This document shows positions 10,301 through 25,300 of a stretch of 64,000 nucleotides of DNA, in pieces (position 1 is the first letter of the stretch; every line of letters begins with the position of its first letter). This DNA is from Cafeteria roenbergensis (Eukaryota; Sar; Bigyra; Bicosoecida; Cafeteriaceae): positions 930,001 to 994,000 of the forward strand of contig VLTN01000002.1 of the NCBI GenBank assembly GCA_008330645.1, in the 5' to 3' direction. Below the pieces are notes generated by a model that was given only the letters and a program-made list of their open reading frames with translations, did not search any database and had not been told where the DNA came from. The translations under genes and the position numbers were made by a program.

Positions 10301-13300
10301 CGCTTTCGACTCGCTGGTGTACGGCGAGTCCCGCTCCGGCGAGTGGATCGACGGCTCGGACCAGGCGCAGCGCACTTCCAACCTGCAGCCGCCGCCCGAG
10401 ACGGCCTCCCCCACGGACGTGATCCACATGGTGATGACGGTGGCCTCCAACGGCGTCCGCTCCATCTACCGCAACGGCGCCCGCATCACGCAGCACACTG
10501 CCAGCCTTCAGACGTATGCGGCTGGCACTTCCGCCGTGCTCTTCGGCTGCCGCCACGAGGACTGCTCGGCCACGGGCACGGTGACCACACGGCGGCTCAA
10601 GGGCCGCATCCTGCACGCCCGGCTCTACCAGTCGGCGCTCTCGGAGGCCGAGGTGCGCGCCGTGTACGCGACCGGGACCAAGGGCGTGGCGCGCGTGCCC
10701 CCCTCGATGCGGTCGGGCGAGCGCACGCTGGTGCTCCCGCCCGGCGACTCCACCCCTGTGACCGTGACGGCCAAGTGCGACATGGACGCGATGGGGGGCG
10801 GCTGGACCCGCTTCTGGTGGGTCGGCCCCGAGCAGACCTCCTGGCCCTCTGGCGAGAGCGACGTGCTGGGCGGCACCTTCGGCTCCTGCTCCGCCGACGC
10901 CAAGTACTGCTTCGCCAAGATGCCCTCGGACATCCGCGAGGACCGCGCGCAGCTGCTGGCCCGCGACTCCACGGGCACCGCGTACGTGTGGGACTTTGAC
11001 CCCGACAACGAGGTGGCCCATGCGGCCTGGGAGGCGTTCAGCCAGGGCAAGGAAACCGTGTTCGATGGCACCAGCGGCACCGACACCTGGAACCCGTCAG
11101 CCGTCCTTGGCGGCACGTTCCACGGCCGCGACCAGAAGTACTTCATGTACCGCTTCGAGAACGGCGTGCGATCCTTCCTGCTCGACGACGACCAGTGCTC
11201 GTGCTTCAGCACGCTCGAGGCCGGCTTCACGCTGTGCCAGGGATCCTCGGACCCCACCAAGGTTGCAAGCTCCCTCGGCGTGGACAAGCTCAACGGCGAG
11301 GGCTGCACCAGCCCCGGCTTCTCCACCAGCGTGGAGCTCTTCGTGCGCGAGCGGCCCTCCACCGAGTCGGCCGCCGTGGGCGTGCAGCGGGCCGTCGTGT
11401 TCGTGCGCGAGTCTGAGCCCGTGGTCCGCATCCCCGTGGAGCGCACTGGCCCGCTCTCCGACGCGGCCGCCGTCTCGTACATGACCATGGACGGCACCGG
11501 CGTGGCCGGCACCAACTACGTGGCCGCCCGCGGCCGCGTGGCGTGGGCCGCCGGCGAGGGCGGCTCCAAGTCGATCATCGTTCCCATCATGCTCGACTCT
11601 GGGATTGGCGCCTCGGACAAGACCTTCTCCTTGAAGCTGCTCGCGCCCGAGCACGCCTCTCTCTCCACTGCAGCTGACGAGACCAGCGTCACCATCCGCG
11701 TGGAGCGCACCGGCGTGTCCGGCACCCCCGGCCCGCTGTCCTTCAAGCAGGAGGGCGGCTCGACGGACGTGCAGCTGAACATCGCGGCCAAGTCAAAGGG
11801 CGGCATTGCCTTCTCGTCCGGCGCAGACACGTCAGTGGGTTCGTGGTTCTCCGAGGCTAACGCCATCGACGGCGACTACGGCCAGCTGCAGGCGTTCCGC
11901 CCCGACGCGGCCGCGCCCCTCGCAGGTGCCGGCTCCACCGCGTCCCCTAACATGCCGTTCATTGGCGTCAGCTTCCCGGCGCGCATTCTCGTGGACCACG
12001 TGGCCTTTGGGCGGGACAACACTGGCGTGCACGCCAACCACTGGCGCGGCCAGGTGGCGGTGGAGGTGACCACGGTCCCAGCCCCGGACGCCAGCACGCT
12101 GCAGTCGGACTGGACCCTCGTGGACACCGTCACGATGACCACGCCACTGCGCCGCCTGTACGCATTCAACTCCCCCACCGAGGCCACGGCCCTGCGGCTG
12201 CGCCTGATCAACTCCACCAGCGAGGTGATCATCATCGACGAGCTCGAGGTGTACCAGGCGGGCGCGGTGCCCAGCCTGACCTCCGACATGCTGGCCCAGT
12301 ACACGTTCGAGGCCGCCACTGTGTCCGACCCCTCCAAGGTGGTGGACACGTCAGGCAACGGCAACGACGCCCTGGTGAACGGCCTGGTGACCTTCGGCAT
12401 GGAGGGCTCCTTCGCGGCCGCCCGCTTCCCGAAGCGCGCCTCTGACACGGCCGTGCCCGCGTACCTCGAGGTGCCGGCGCTGAAGAACTTCGAGTGGGAC
12501 CAGGCCTTCACCGCCTCGGTGCTCGTGAAGCGCGTGGGCGCTGGCGGGTTCGCTGGCGTGCTCGGCAACGGCCGCGGCGTCGACGGCTCGTTCGAGATCC
12601 GCATGACCCCGTCCAACGGCGGCCAGGAGGTGGGCGTGAGCGTGAACACCGTTGGCGGGCACAACTCGGGCGAGTTCGTGCTTCGCGGCCAGGCCGTCCC
12701 CGTGGGCGACTGGCACCACATCGTGCTGACGTACGGCGACAACGCCACGTCGCTCTGGATCGACGGCGAGGAGCTGATCAAGTCCGTGTCCGGCACCGTG
12801 GTGCGCGTGGACCAGCCGCTCTTCATCGGAGTGTCGGGCAACCCCAACAAGCCCGCTGGCTCGCGGCCCTCAGACTCGTTGCCCGCATCTGCGGCGGAGG
12901 GCCTCGACGGCTTTGTGCACGATGTGCGCATCTACAACAAGACCTTCACTGGCGTGGACGTGGCCGAGCTGTGGCGTGGCTTCGAGCGGACCATCAAGCG
13001 CGAGGGCCTCGCAGCCTGGTGGCGCCTGGCCGAGTCCAGCGGCTCCGTGATCGTCGATGACTCCGGCAAGAGCGTGACCGGCGCCACGTCGCAGTCCGGC
13101 ACCAGCTGGGGCGAGGGCGGCCTCATGCTTGACGGCACTGCGGGGCGCGCCTCGTCCTCCAGCGCCCTTGCGACGCTGCATGGCGACGCCTCCTTCAGTG
13201 TCTGCGCCTGGGTGTATCCCAGCCGCGATGCCTACTCCACGGACTTGGACAACGTAGAGTACGTTGTGGGCCTTGACGGCTCTGGCACGGACACCTGGTT

Positions 13301-16300
13301 CGCGCTCGCGCTCCGCCGCGGCGTGCCCACGCTTGAATTCGGCGGCAAGACCCGCGTCGAGCATCAGAGCGGCACGAAGCTGCCCCTGAGCCAGTGGAGC
13401 CACGTGTGCTTCTCCAAGTCGCCGGGAACCAAGACTGGCACCGGCGGTGCATCGAGCCCCACGCAGCTCTTCGTCAACGGCATGGAGGTTGCCACCCGGC
13501 TCTCCTACGCAGCCCTGGACGGCGTGACGTTTGAGCAGGCCAACACTGCCCCCAACCTCGCGGCCACAAACATGCTAACCGTCGGCGCCATCGGCGGCGC
13601 TGGGTTCTTCAAGGGCGTTGTGGCGGACGTCCGCGTCTTCTCGCTGGCCGTCTCCCTGCGCCAGGCATCCGCTGCCTTCAACGGCGGCCGAGTGCTGGCC
13701 TGGGGCATGCACGAGGGCCAGGGCGAGTCCGTGTACAGCGCCGACGGCGAGGCCACCGGCGTGGCCGGCGCCCTCTCTGGCTCGACCTGGAGCTGGAGCG
13801 GCACCCTCCTGTCCTTCGCCAAACGCGGAGACGGCATCCAGAGCGCCGGCTCGTCCGTGGGCGTCCGTGGCGATGCCGCTCTGTCTGTGTGCGCCTGGGT
13901 GTTCTACACGCCCAAGACTTGGCCGACCGCCTCGGCGGCCACCGGGTCTAACGGCGTCGTCGAGATCGCTGGCTTCGCGCCCGCCGTCGTCTCCGGCGGC
14001 AGCGGCGGGTCCACCGCCGCAAGCATGACGACTCCCAACACCGGATTTGTGCTCTCGGTCGTGAACGGCCTGCCCGCCGTCGACTTTGGCGGCGGCGTGT
14101 TCGTGATTGCGGACGGCGCCGCGTCGGTGAGCCCAAGGCGCTGGTCGCAGGTTTGCGCGGTCAAGTCTCCCGGTGCCAAGTCGACGACCACGAAGTTGTA
14201 CATCGACGGCTCGCTCGTGCCCACGAAGCTCTCAGACATGAGCGGCGTCGAGGGCGGCCTGAGCAGCGCGGTGCTCGACGCCCGGCCAAACATCCAGTCT
14301 GCACCGCTGCGGGTGGCAACCGTGACCCCGAAGGACTCCCTCACCGCCACGATGCGCCCCTCCTTCGTCGGCGTGGTGGACACGGTCAGCCTGTACCGCC
14401 TCGCCCTGGACCAGGCGGGTGTGAGCGCCATCAACTTCGCGTCCAAGTTCGACCACGTCCGCGACTACGCGCTCTCCCTTCACGGCACCGATGAGCACGC
14501 CACTCTCTCGCCTTTCCTGCTCGGAGGTGGCGACGTCACCATTGAGATGTGGGCCTTCTGCCAGGACACGTCCAAGTTCTCGCAGACGCTCTTCGACTTT
14601 GGCAACTCGCCCTCCAGCTCCCGCATCACCGCGTACCTGGCCCCCGAGTACCCGTACAAGCTCCGCGTCTCGGTGCAAAACTCCGCAACGGAAGGAGAGT
14701 CGATGATTGAGACCAACGCGGGCTTCTCGCGCGGCCGCTGGCTGCACGTGGCCTACACGCAGTCGGGCACCACGGGCACCATCTTCCTGGACGGCAAGCC
14801 CGTGCGCTCCGGCACCATGCCGCAGCTGGCGTCGGCCGTGCGCGCCAAGATGCTCCTCGGCAAGTCCATCAGCCCGAGCCAGTCGAGCTTCTACGGCAAG
14901 CTGGACGAGGTGCGCATCTGGTCCGTGGCCCGGACGGCGGCGGAGATCACCGCGGGCATCGCCTTCTTCCCCTTCCCGACGCTCGCCCAGGCGGACGAGA
15001 TGAAGCTGCAGGCGTACATCCCCTTCGACATCATCTTCTCCAGCCCGCACCACGACGAGGTCCTGCTGCAGGGCGCCTCGCCGGCCAAGGACCAGTCCGG
15101 CCACGGCCGCGATGCTACTGTCGTTTGCGAAGACCCCGACGCCGCGTCCTCCGGCGGGTCCTCCTCCGCTCTTCCGGCCGGGCTCCTTGCCCGCACCTGC
15201 GTGGTGGCCTCGCCGCGCTCCGCGACCCGCTCGCTCTGCAACAACGGCTTCCGCGAGGTCGGAGAGGAGTGCGACGACGGCAACACCGTGTCTGGCGACG
15301 GCTGCAGCAGCACGTGCAGCATCGAGTCCGGGTGGGTGTGCGAGCACGAGGACTTCAGCGCTGCGGATGTCTGCGTGGAGGGCACGATCATCGCCATGGA
15401 CGGCTTTGAGAGCGCCGGGAACCCCGCTGGCATGCCCACGGCCCCCGTGTGGAGCCCGTCGCGCGGACACCAGGGCACTTGGACCCTGGGCGGCGCGTAC
15501 GCCTACAGTGGCAGCAGCGGCCTGCGCATCGTGCAGAAGGACTCGTCCACGAGCGCGACGGCGTGGATCACCTTTGGCCAGACCGTGGTTTCGGGTATCA
15601 AGCCGGGCGTCTTCCTGAAGCTCCGCTACAACGTGCGCAAGGCCGACTTCACCAGTGCTGCGGCCCCTCTGGTCGTGCAGCTCACTGACGGGTCCCAGAA
15701 CCCCGCTCCCTCGTCGTGCCTCTCTGCGGACGGCTGCGGCTCTTCGCACGTGTACAGCATCTGCATCAACGCGGGTGCTCTCAGCGGGTGCGACGAGAAG
15801 ATTGCCAACACGGCCATGGCGTGGAAGGCTCTCACTGCCGAGGTGGCCCAGAAGTTCACGGCCAAGTACGGACGCGATGCGGCGCCGTCGAGCGTCCGCG
15901 TTCGGCTCATGGGCGTCGCAGATGACACCGAGACTGAGGTGTGGCTGGACGAGTTCCGAGTGGTTAGCATTGCCAACGTCGAGTCCTGCGGCCGCATCGC
16001 CGCCGTGTCCGCGGGCGCTGGCTCCGGCTCCAGCTCCAGTGGCGGCTATTCGCCGCGGGGCTTCGTCCGCTTCCCGGAAATCGACACCACCAACTCGAAC
16101 ATCTTCCCCAACTGGAACACCGAGTTCACCGACTTCCCGACGGAGCAGTTCACCGTATCGTTCTGGGCCAAGGGCAAGGGCTACTACCACTCCGACAGCA
16201 GTAACAGCTACTACACCCAGTTCTTCCACCTCAAGGGCGAGAACAACTTCCAAATCGCCGCGTTGTACGCGTACACCGACGACCTCTCCCCGACGGTCAT

Positions 16301-19300
16301 GGACTACAGCATCGGAACTTCCTACAACCTTTGGCAGTCCACTTCAACTACGAGCGTCCCAACATGGACGCACATTGCAATGACTTTCTCCACTAAGGAG
16401 AGCTCGTGTTCCGGGAGCGCGAGGCTCTATGTGGATGGCAGTCTGAAGGCCAGCCGCTGCACCAACAGGGGGGCATCCACGTCGACCAAGGTTCGTCTCC
16501 TGCTCAACGGTCGGTTCACCTCTTCGACCTACTCTGACGACCGTGTGTACTACTACTACACCGACACTACGGGCATGTCCATGACGGACTTTGCCATTTT
16601 CAACAAGGCGCTCGATGGCTCGGCGATCTCGGCGCTGGCAGCTGGCTCGCCCTCTGAAAGCGATCCTGCGCTGTACGCCTTGTTCAGTGGCTCCAGCGCG
16701 GTAACGACCGACGGCCGGACGTTTGAGTACTGGAACGACACCATCAGCGGGAGGCAAGTGAAGGACACCCGGTCGACGTACGTGACTGAGGCTTTCGACC
16801 TGTTCCACCCCAAGGAGGGAACTCTTGCGGAGCCTCCACGCGGCGCGACAGGAAAGAGCAACCGCTTCACCAAGATGATCGCCTTCCCCAAGTCTAGCAG
16901 CCGGTACGGGTACGCCTACTGCTACAACGGCAACTTCGGCAGCATGGTGCCGTCCAGTGGGCGCGGTTTCCACATCGCCTTTTGGACGAGGTTCGGCCCC
17001 ACCTCGGAAAGCGGCCGCACTGCCTCGTACCACGTTCTTGGGAGCGCGTATTACAGCTACAACGCTCGCTTCTACGCGTACAAGACGTCCGGAACCAGCA
17101 AGAACTTCTACTTTATGCTGGGTGATCGTTCCGGGACCATGTACAACGGCTGGCAGTTCGACGCCCAGTGGCATCTCTACACAATCGAGTATGCTCACTC
17201 GACCCGGTGCTCGAGCACAAGCTACTGGGCTTCGAGGGCAGCTTTGGACAAGGGCACGGATGTGACGCCGCAAGTTTCCTGCTCGTACTCCAGCTACTAC
17301 AGGTGGACGTTCTCCTATTACTACGACATGGCGATTGGGCGGCTCCTCAGCTCCTCCTACTACAACTCGTACTCGTCAAGCTCGTCGAACCTGTTCATCG
17401 ACATCGCCCACTTTGCAATGTACCAGGGAACCACAAGCTCGTCGTCGAACTACCACTTCACCGACACGGAGCTGGCAACCTTGTTCGATGCCGAGAACCT
17501 GCCAGCCTCCGTCGGCTCAAAGTCTCGCACCCACCTCTTCGGGTACCTCACCACCGACACGGCCTCAGTGGCCAAGTCCTCGACGCGCGGCTCGCTGTAC
17601 TCCTCGGACGAGATCTACTATCTGCGGAGCCACGAGTCTTCGTCTTCCACCTACTATTTCTACTGCGGCTCGTCGAGCTCTTCGAACCATGGCCGGCCCA
17701 AGTACATTGATGATGGCGGTGACGAGGATGGTGGCGACGCTGGAAAGCGTCCGTTTGGGGGCTTCTTCCCGCACTGGGACATTCGCAACGACGAGGGGCT
17801 TTCGTACCTTGTGTCCGAGACTGCGGGCGCTGTGACGAACTGGCCAACCGGTGACTTCAGCGTCAGCCTCTGGGTGCGGATGACAGAGGGCATGGCTCAG
17901 GGAACCAGCACGCACGCGACGTTGGTGTCCTACGCTTCGGCGACTGCCACGCCCGCGTTTGAGCTTCGCGTGGCCAAGAGCGAGACCGGGCCGCTGACGA
18001 TCGTCCTTGAAGGCTCAACTCTGTCCGTGCCCGAGGTGTCGACGGGAGCGCTTGCCGGAGGCTTGTGGCGCCACCTTGTGGTGACGCGTGCGATGGCGTC
18101 GGGCGAGGTCACAGTGTTCATGGAGAAGAACATGACAAGCGCGGGCGCGCTTGCCGCTGGCTCGGCGACGGCTTCGGGCGCTGGCTGCCTCGTCGTCGGC
18201 GCCGGCCAATCCGGCTCTCCGTGCTCGGGCATGGACGCCTCCACCGGATTCCGCGGCAACATCGCCCAGCTCAGCATCTGGTCGCGCGTGCTGTCTGCAA
18301 GCGATGTGGCAGACCTCTGGCTGGCAACGCCCTCCACGTTCCAGTCTGGGCTCGAGATCTCGCTGAACGCTGGCATGAGGACAGGCGACAAGAAGTGGCT
18401 GGACGCGCGCACGTTCACGGAAGGTGCGCCCGCCCTTGTCCCTATGGGCGCTGCCGCGCCGGTGTGGAAGGAGGGCTCGACGACTGGCCAGATTGCTGTT
18501 TGCGCCTATAACACATACCAGGCGTATGGCAGCTACGCTAGCTTCATGTCGCTGTCCGGAAAGGTGCACTCCGCGCAAGTTTCCACGTACATGTACGTCT
18601 ACACGTTCCCTTCGGGCCAAATGGACGACTCCTTCACCTTCGACACCTACTACACCTACCGGACATACTCCAACTCGGCCATTGAGAACAAGATCAAGGA
18701 TGCGAGCGACGACGCGCTGATCATGATCATGTGCCCGTACAACGGGTGCTACCTGGGCGGCTCCGCCTCGTCAAACACCCTGTTCGGGGTCATGAAGAGG
18801 ATTGGTGCGACGGATGCAAACTTCCCGAACGACAACTCGCCGTACCTGCTCATTGGCCGCAAGGGCGACTCGGCAGCGCAAACGAACATCAAGGGCACGT
18901 TTGGGCAGTGCATCGTGGTCCCGCAGACCGACTTTAACAACCTGTACTCGTCCATCACGCTGGAGACAGCGGACGGCAACGTGACGGAGGCGTCGGCCAA
19001 GCAGCCGGGACTGAACTTGGCGCTGCTTGACGAGCGTAAGCGCATTGTCGTTGCGCAGGGCTCGTTCTCGTTGAACGTGGCAGGCATGCAAGGCAGGGCT
19101 GGGCTTGCCAAGTTCCTCAACGACGCTCCCGAGAGCGCTGTGCTGGTCGGCGTTGTCCAGTCGCCGTTTGGGGGCGAGCTGACAACCTCCACGAAGGACG
19201 CTCTGTCGGGAACCTTTGGCGTGAAGCTTCCCTCGCGAACGTCGCTCGGAATGTCCTGGGTGTTCCTGGGGTTGAAGAACGCGCCGCGGTCCTCGATGCC

Positions 19301-22300
19301 GCAGTCCCAGTCCGAGTCTGGCCCCGCCTCGCTCTCGACCAGGCTGTCCTGCATGGTTCAGTCGAACAACATGGTCGCTCCCGAGAACCTTGGCCAGATC
19401 GGAGCGTCCGTCGGGTACCCTCTCGCCCTGCAGCCAGAGGCACGGTCGTACGGATTCTTGCTGGCTCTGGAGTCGCGGTGCGGAGACAAGACCGCCGGTG
19501 CCTTTGACGTTGCTCCGGCCACAGGCTCCATCACCGTGGCCAACCCCGCGAATCTTGATGCTGCAAGCTGCAGCAACCATCGCCTGTTCGTTGGCGCGTT
19601 TTCGGAGCGCTTCGTGACCCCCTGGCACCCCATGGAAGCCTCGGGGAGCTCGGCTCAAACGCTCTGGGAACTGGACCACGGGTTCAACGTCGACCCCGCT
19701 GGGCTCGAGGTCTTCCCTGAGATGCGCTGCAAGTCGTCAAAGAATGCCGGGTTTGTCTTCAAGCCGTCGTCCTCGGTGCCGATCACCGACTACGTGCAAA
19801 GGTACTACTCCTCCACGTACAACCTGCCGTTCGGCGGCTTCGTGTCGTGGTGGAGCACTTCGCAGGTTCGCACAATGGTGTACGCGCCTGGCTACCTGAG
19901 CTCGTCGTCAAGCTACGACTCGTACCGCCCCACTGCATGCTACATCCCTCCCCACTACGGCGGCGGCACCAACGTGATGCCAGCCGACAACAGCGCGGAG
20001 GTGCGCATCCGCATCGACAGGCTGAGCAACTCTCCCAGCTATGACTCTGGCTGGAGCTCCATGACGGCCCGCAACTTTGCCGAGGCGTACCGAGTCTTCC
20101 CCCATGGGCTCGGCAAGATGCCGGATCGCCTCCGCGTGCTCATCCGCTCGGAGGAGACTAGCACCTGGGCGATTGGCATGCACTCCGAGTGTGACCGTGT
20201 CGCTCTCTCCACCGACAACCAGCCATTCTACTGGGCCGGATGCGTGTATGCCTTCGACGAGGTGAACGCGTACGTGTGGCTCCCCACTCGCAACGACGGC
20301 TCCAGCTACATGTACGCCATGTCGTCCTACTACTGGGCGGGCAACCAGCGCGGCATCCGCATCACGTCGGCAAGCGTTCGCGTGCAGGCCTGGTCATCCG
20401 TCCGCCATGCCGACTACGAGTCAGACTGGATGCGGATGGTGTCCGGCGATCCCAGCTCCTCGCTCTCGTACCGCGAGGTGAACCACGGTCTTGCCGCTCT
20501 GCCCGAGCGTGTGGACGTTGCCGTTCGCACCAGCAGCAACGACGCCCCTGGTGGCTACATCCACTTCGGCTCCATGGGCATGTACTCGGGCGCCGGGGCA
20601 GATGACTCTGGCGTCACCTCCGCCTTCAACGAGGAGCAGGTGCGGATGTGGACCTCAACCAAGCTTGGCCGCGCCGCCTTTGTCAAGGACGGCTGGGGAG
20701 GGGAAGAGAACACGTTCGAGTCGGCCACCGTGGACGTGAAGGTCCGCGCGTGGCGCATCAACTACGAGGCCGAGTACTCTGTGGGCATCGTGGACATGCA
20801 GATTCAGGAGATCAACGCTCCGCCCATCGCACCCTCCTCGACCCTGACGGTGGTTGAAGACGCTGCGGAGGGCTCGGTCATCGGAACCTACCGTGCCAGC
20901 GACCCGGACGCCCTCGCCTTCCTGACGTACCGCATCGTCGGCGGCAACGCCGATGGCACGTTCGCAGTGAACCCGGTCACGGGCCAGGTGTCTGTGCCCA
21001 AGCCGTCCACGCTCAACTACGGCCGCCGCCGTCGCTACCTCCTGCTCATTGAGGTCTCCGACGGCGCGCTTGTGGACATTGGCGTGCTGACCATCGACGT
21101 GGCGAACCGCAACTCTGCGCCCAAGCTCTACAGCAGCGAGTTCGAGGTCTACGAGAGCTCCCCGTACGGCTCCCCGGTGGGCGAGGCCATGGTCGCTGTC
21201 GACAGCGATGCCGAAGACACCCTTCTCTTCTCCATCGTCGGCGGAAACATCGGCAACGCCTTCCGCATCGGGGGCTGCTCCGGCGAGCTGCGCGTCAACG
21301 AGCCTCTGATGCTCGACTACGAGACCCGGCAGGCAATCCTGCTCGAGGTTGCCGTGACCGATGACGGCCAGCCGTCGCTCAACGACACGGCTCTGGCTCT
21401 GGTCCACATCCTGGACGTGAACGAGGCGCCGATTTGCTCCTCTGGCATGACCCGCTCCATGTTCGAGAACGAGGCGGCCGGCTTCCCGGCAGGCCAGCCG
21501 CTGACGGCGACGGACCCCGAGAAGCAGAACATCCGCTGGACGATCGAGTTCGGGGACGAGTCGGGCGTGGTGTACATCGACGACGCCGGCTACATCCGCG
21601 TGCAGGAGCAGTCCAAGGTGACGATTCCGGGCTCCAAGATCAACTTCGAGGCCAGGCAGTCGTACCAGCTGGGCGTGCGGGCCACGGACGACGGCGTGCC
21701 GCCGCTCTCGTGCACCACCACCGTGACGCTGAACATCAAGGACAACAACGACGCCCCGGTCAAGCCGGCCATGCCGCCCGTGCTGTTCATCCAGGAGAAC
21801 AGCGACCCGGGCGTGATCGTCGCCCGCTTCCCCCTCGTGGACGAGGACACCATGCTCCCCGGCGCCAACGACACGGTGACCCTCCGCATCCTCCCGGGCA
21901 GCCCTGGCTACGACGAGCTCACCATGACGCACGACCCCCGCACGCAGGAGGCTGTTCTCCGCGCCACGTCAGTCAACCTCGACTACGAAGCTGTCAATCG
22001 CTTCGTGGTGCAGTACTCGGCAACGGACGCTGGCGGCAACTCTGGCCAGACGCCCAAGAGCTTCTCGGCCAACTTCACCGTGCAGCTGATCAACATCAAC
22101 GACCCGCCCATCTTCACGCACCCCAACGCGTCCGTGATCGAGATGACCATTGGCGAGCATGCTGCTATCGGCACACCTTTGCGCCGGTACATGGGCGCCG
22201 GCCAGGAGCCTGGTATGGCGGAGTACGCGTCGGCGTACGACACCGAAGGCGACTCCTTCGCCTTCGACGTGGACGCCTTCTGCACCCTGACGGAGGCCGC

Positions 22301-25300
22301 CTTGCCCCTGGGAGATCCGGCGCGCTGTGACGTCGCCGTGTCTCGCCAGAGGCAGGACACTGACCTCCAGGGCGTGCCACCATTCTCGGCTGACCCGACC
22401 CTGGGCAACCTGACGATGCGCGACAACTCAATGCTCGACTTCGAGACCGACCCCGTGGTCATGCTGTACATCCGGGCTCGCGACACCGGCACGCCTCCCG
22501 TGTCGCAGCACGTCGCGATCAAGGTGCACCTCATCGACGAAAACGACGCGCCTGTGGTGACCTGCCCGACTGGCAATGACGAGAGCAACCGTACCACCGT
22601 CTTCGGTACCCTGACAATTGCTGGCAAGCCGTACAGTGCCTGCCGCACGTTCAAGATGGCCGAGGACGCGGCGGTGGGGTACAAGTTCCCTGGCTTCAAG
22701 CTCACGGGGTCTGACGAAGACGGTGACCCAGTGAACTTCCAGGTTGTGCAGGGCGTCATTGGCGGCGACGAGGCGCTGCCCGCCGGCTACTCCGACGGGT
22801 CCGCGCTCTTTGAAGCAAAGAACTCTGTTGCTGGCGGGTTCCAGCCTGGAGAGCTGGCCGTGAAGGTGGCCGGCAAGTTCGACTTCGAGACCAGGCCCCG
22901 CGTGGCGCTGCTGGTGCGCGCATATGACGTGCCCCGCAACACGGCGTGGTCGTCGAACATGTCCGAGCCGGAGCTCGTCATCGTGGAGCTCACCGACGTG
23001 GACGAGGCGCCGCAATGGCACACCGAAGCCGACGGCAAGGTGCACCGCTTCGTGGCGGAGAACTTTGGCCCTGGCGCGCACGTTGGAAAGGCCCTTCCTG
23101 CCTTCGACCCGGAAGGCGGGTCCGTCACCTTCACGCTGGACGACAGGACCGACCTGTTCGAGGTGAACTCCTCGACCGGCCAGCTGTCTCTCAAGACAGC
23201 CCTGCCCGGCTCTGCGAGCGTCGGCGACACTTTCGAGCTCGACTTTACTCTGTCCGACGGACGCCTCTCGGATCAGTTCGTGGACATCGTCGTCGTGAAG
23301 GTGGTGCCACCCAACAACCCGCCCGTGGTCTCGGACCAGTCGGCCAGCGTTGCGGAAAACAGCCCTGCCGGCACCACGTTCGGCAGCATGCTCACCGCCT
23401 CTGCTGGCGACGCCGGCCAGACCGTGTCGTTCGAGATCGAGTCCAGCGTTCCGGCGTGGGGCGTGGATGCGATCCAGGTGTCCGCCGCGGGGCAGCTGTC
23501 GGTCAAGTCGGACATCCTCGACTTTGAGAACACGACCACGATCACGCTGTCCGCCTACGCCGTGGACGACGACCCTGCCGCCCCCGCCTACACTCCCTTC
23601 ACCATCACGGTGACTGTGACCGACGCCGACGACATGCCCGAGTGCGTGTCCACTGGCCTGACCGTCAGCGAGACTGTCCCTCTGAACGCCAGTCTGAACA
23701 TCGGCGTCATCTTCTGCGCAGACCAGGACCGCGATTCCTTCACGATCGGTGTGCCGGAGGCCCTCGTCGGTAAGTTCTCAGTGGTGAACCAGTCTGGCCC
23801 GCCGGCTGGCTTCGCCTCCCTCGACGGTTGGCTCACAACGTCGTCGAATGAGACGGATTCAGCGACCCTTGCGCTGCGAGATGCTGCCCTGAGCTTCCTG
23901 CTCCGTCACGGAGCCAACGATATCCACCAGCTCTCGGTGTTCGCGTTCGACCAGGCCACTGACCTGATGGACTACGAGAGCAAGACGGCGATGCCGCCGC
24001 ACACGTACCAGCTTGCCATTGAGCGCAGGGACGCCCTCACCCGGCAGGCGGACATGCTTGTGATGCTGGAGGATGCCAACGAGCCGCCCACCATCGTGAC
24101 GCAAGGCTTTACGGTGGCCGAGAACGCGTCCATTGGCTTCGTTGTGGGCACCGTCGAGGCATTCGACCAGGACGTCAACGACACCATCTCCATCTCGGTG
24201 GAGAACACCGACGGCAAGTCCAAGTTCGTGTTCGACGAGGCGACGAATGAGATCCGCGTGAGCGGGGCGCTCGACTACGAGCTGGCCTGGAGCTTCGACA
24301 TCACCATCCTGGCCAAGGAGACGACGGAGACTCGGCCTCTCGGTCAGCGGCTGGAGACCCGTACATCTGTGCCTGTGACGCTGACGGACGTGAACGACCT
24401 CAAGATCGACGGCGTCTCCGGCGACATGCCCTTCGACACGCGCGGCGGTGGGAGGCTTGTGCTGACCGGCCGCAACTTCGGCTTCGCCAGCGGCGAGTTC
24501 AGCCCGTCCGTGGACGTGCGCTTCGGCACGGACGCTGACCCGCACAAGTTCCGCGCCACCGCCTGCTCGGTGAGCAAGCCCAACACGGAGATCACGTGCA
24601 CGATGCCCGAGGGCGCCGGGTCGGGCCTCAAGGTGTGGGCCAGCATCTCGGCCCCGACCGCGCCCAACGGCGGCTACACGCAGAGCGGCTGGGGTGCCAA
24701 CGGCGTGGTGATTGCCTATGCCCCGCCTTCGCTGAACAGCACCGCGCGCGTGGGCGCCGGCATGATGTACACCGACGGCGGCGACGAGTTCGAGGTCCGC
24801 GGCGACATGTTCGGCCCCGTGGGCACCAACGTGACCGTGGAGTACGGGATGGAGGGCGCCTCTGGCGGCGACGGTGAGGCAGGAGAGGCCACCGGATTCG
24901 AGGACGCGTCCACGTTCCGCTTCCAGGCAACGGAGTGCAGCGTGGTCGAGGCGCACGTGGCCATCCGCTGCAAGTCCGCGGCGGGCGTGGGCAGCGGCTT
25001 CGCGGTCCGCGCCAACGCGGCGGGGCAGGACAGCGGGTCGCTGCCGAACGCGCTCTCGTACGATGCCCCCGTGATCACGGGCGTGGAGCTGTACAGCAGC
25101 GCCTCCGCGAGCGGCGACATGCTGCCGGCGCTGAACACGCGCGGCGGAGAGTTCTTCGTGGTGCGCGGGCGCAACCTGGGCTTCTTCGCGGCCACTGGCA
25201 ACGGCGGCGGCGCTCGTAGCGCCCCGTCTGAGGACTGCATGGCGGCAGGCTTCTCCGGGCGCTGCAGCCGCGTGCTGAACAACCACGACAGCGACGAGAG

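Noticed and set aside
14232-16253. A 673-codon minus-strand frame inside the LamG block.
   Set aside because: Antisense to LamG-like coding sequence; composition is His/Arg/Ala/Gly without domains.
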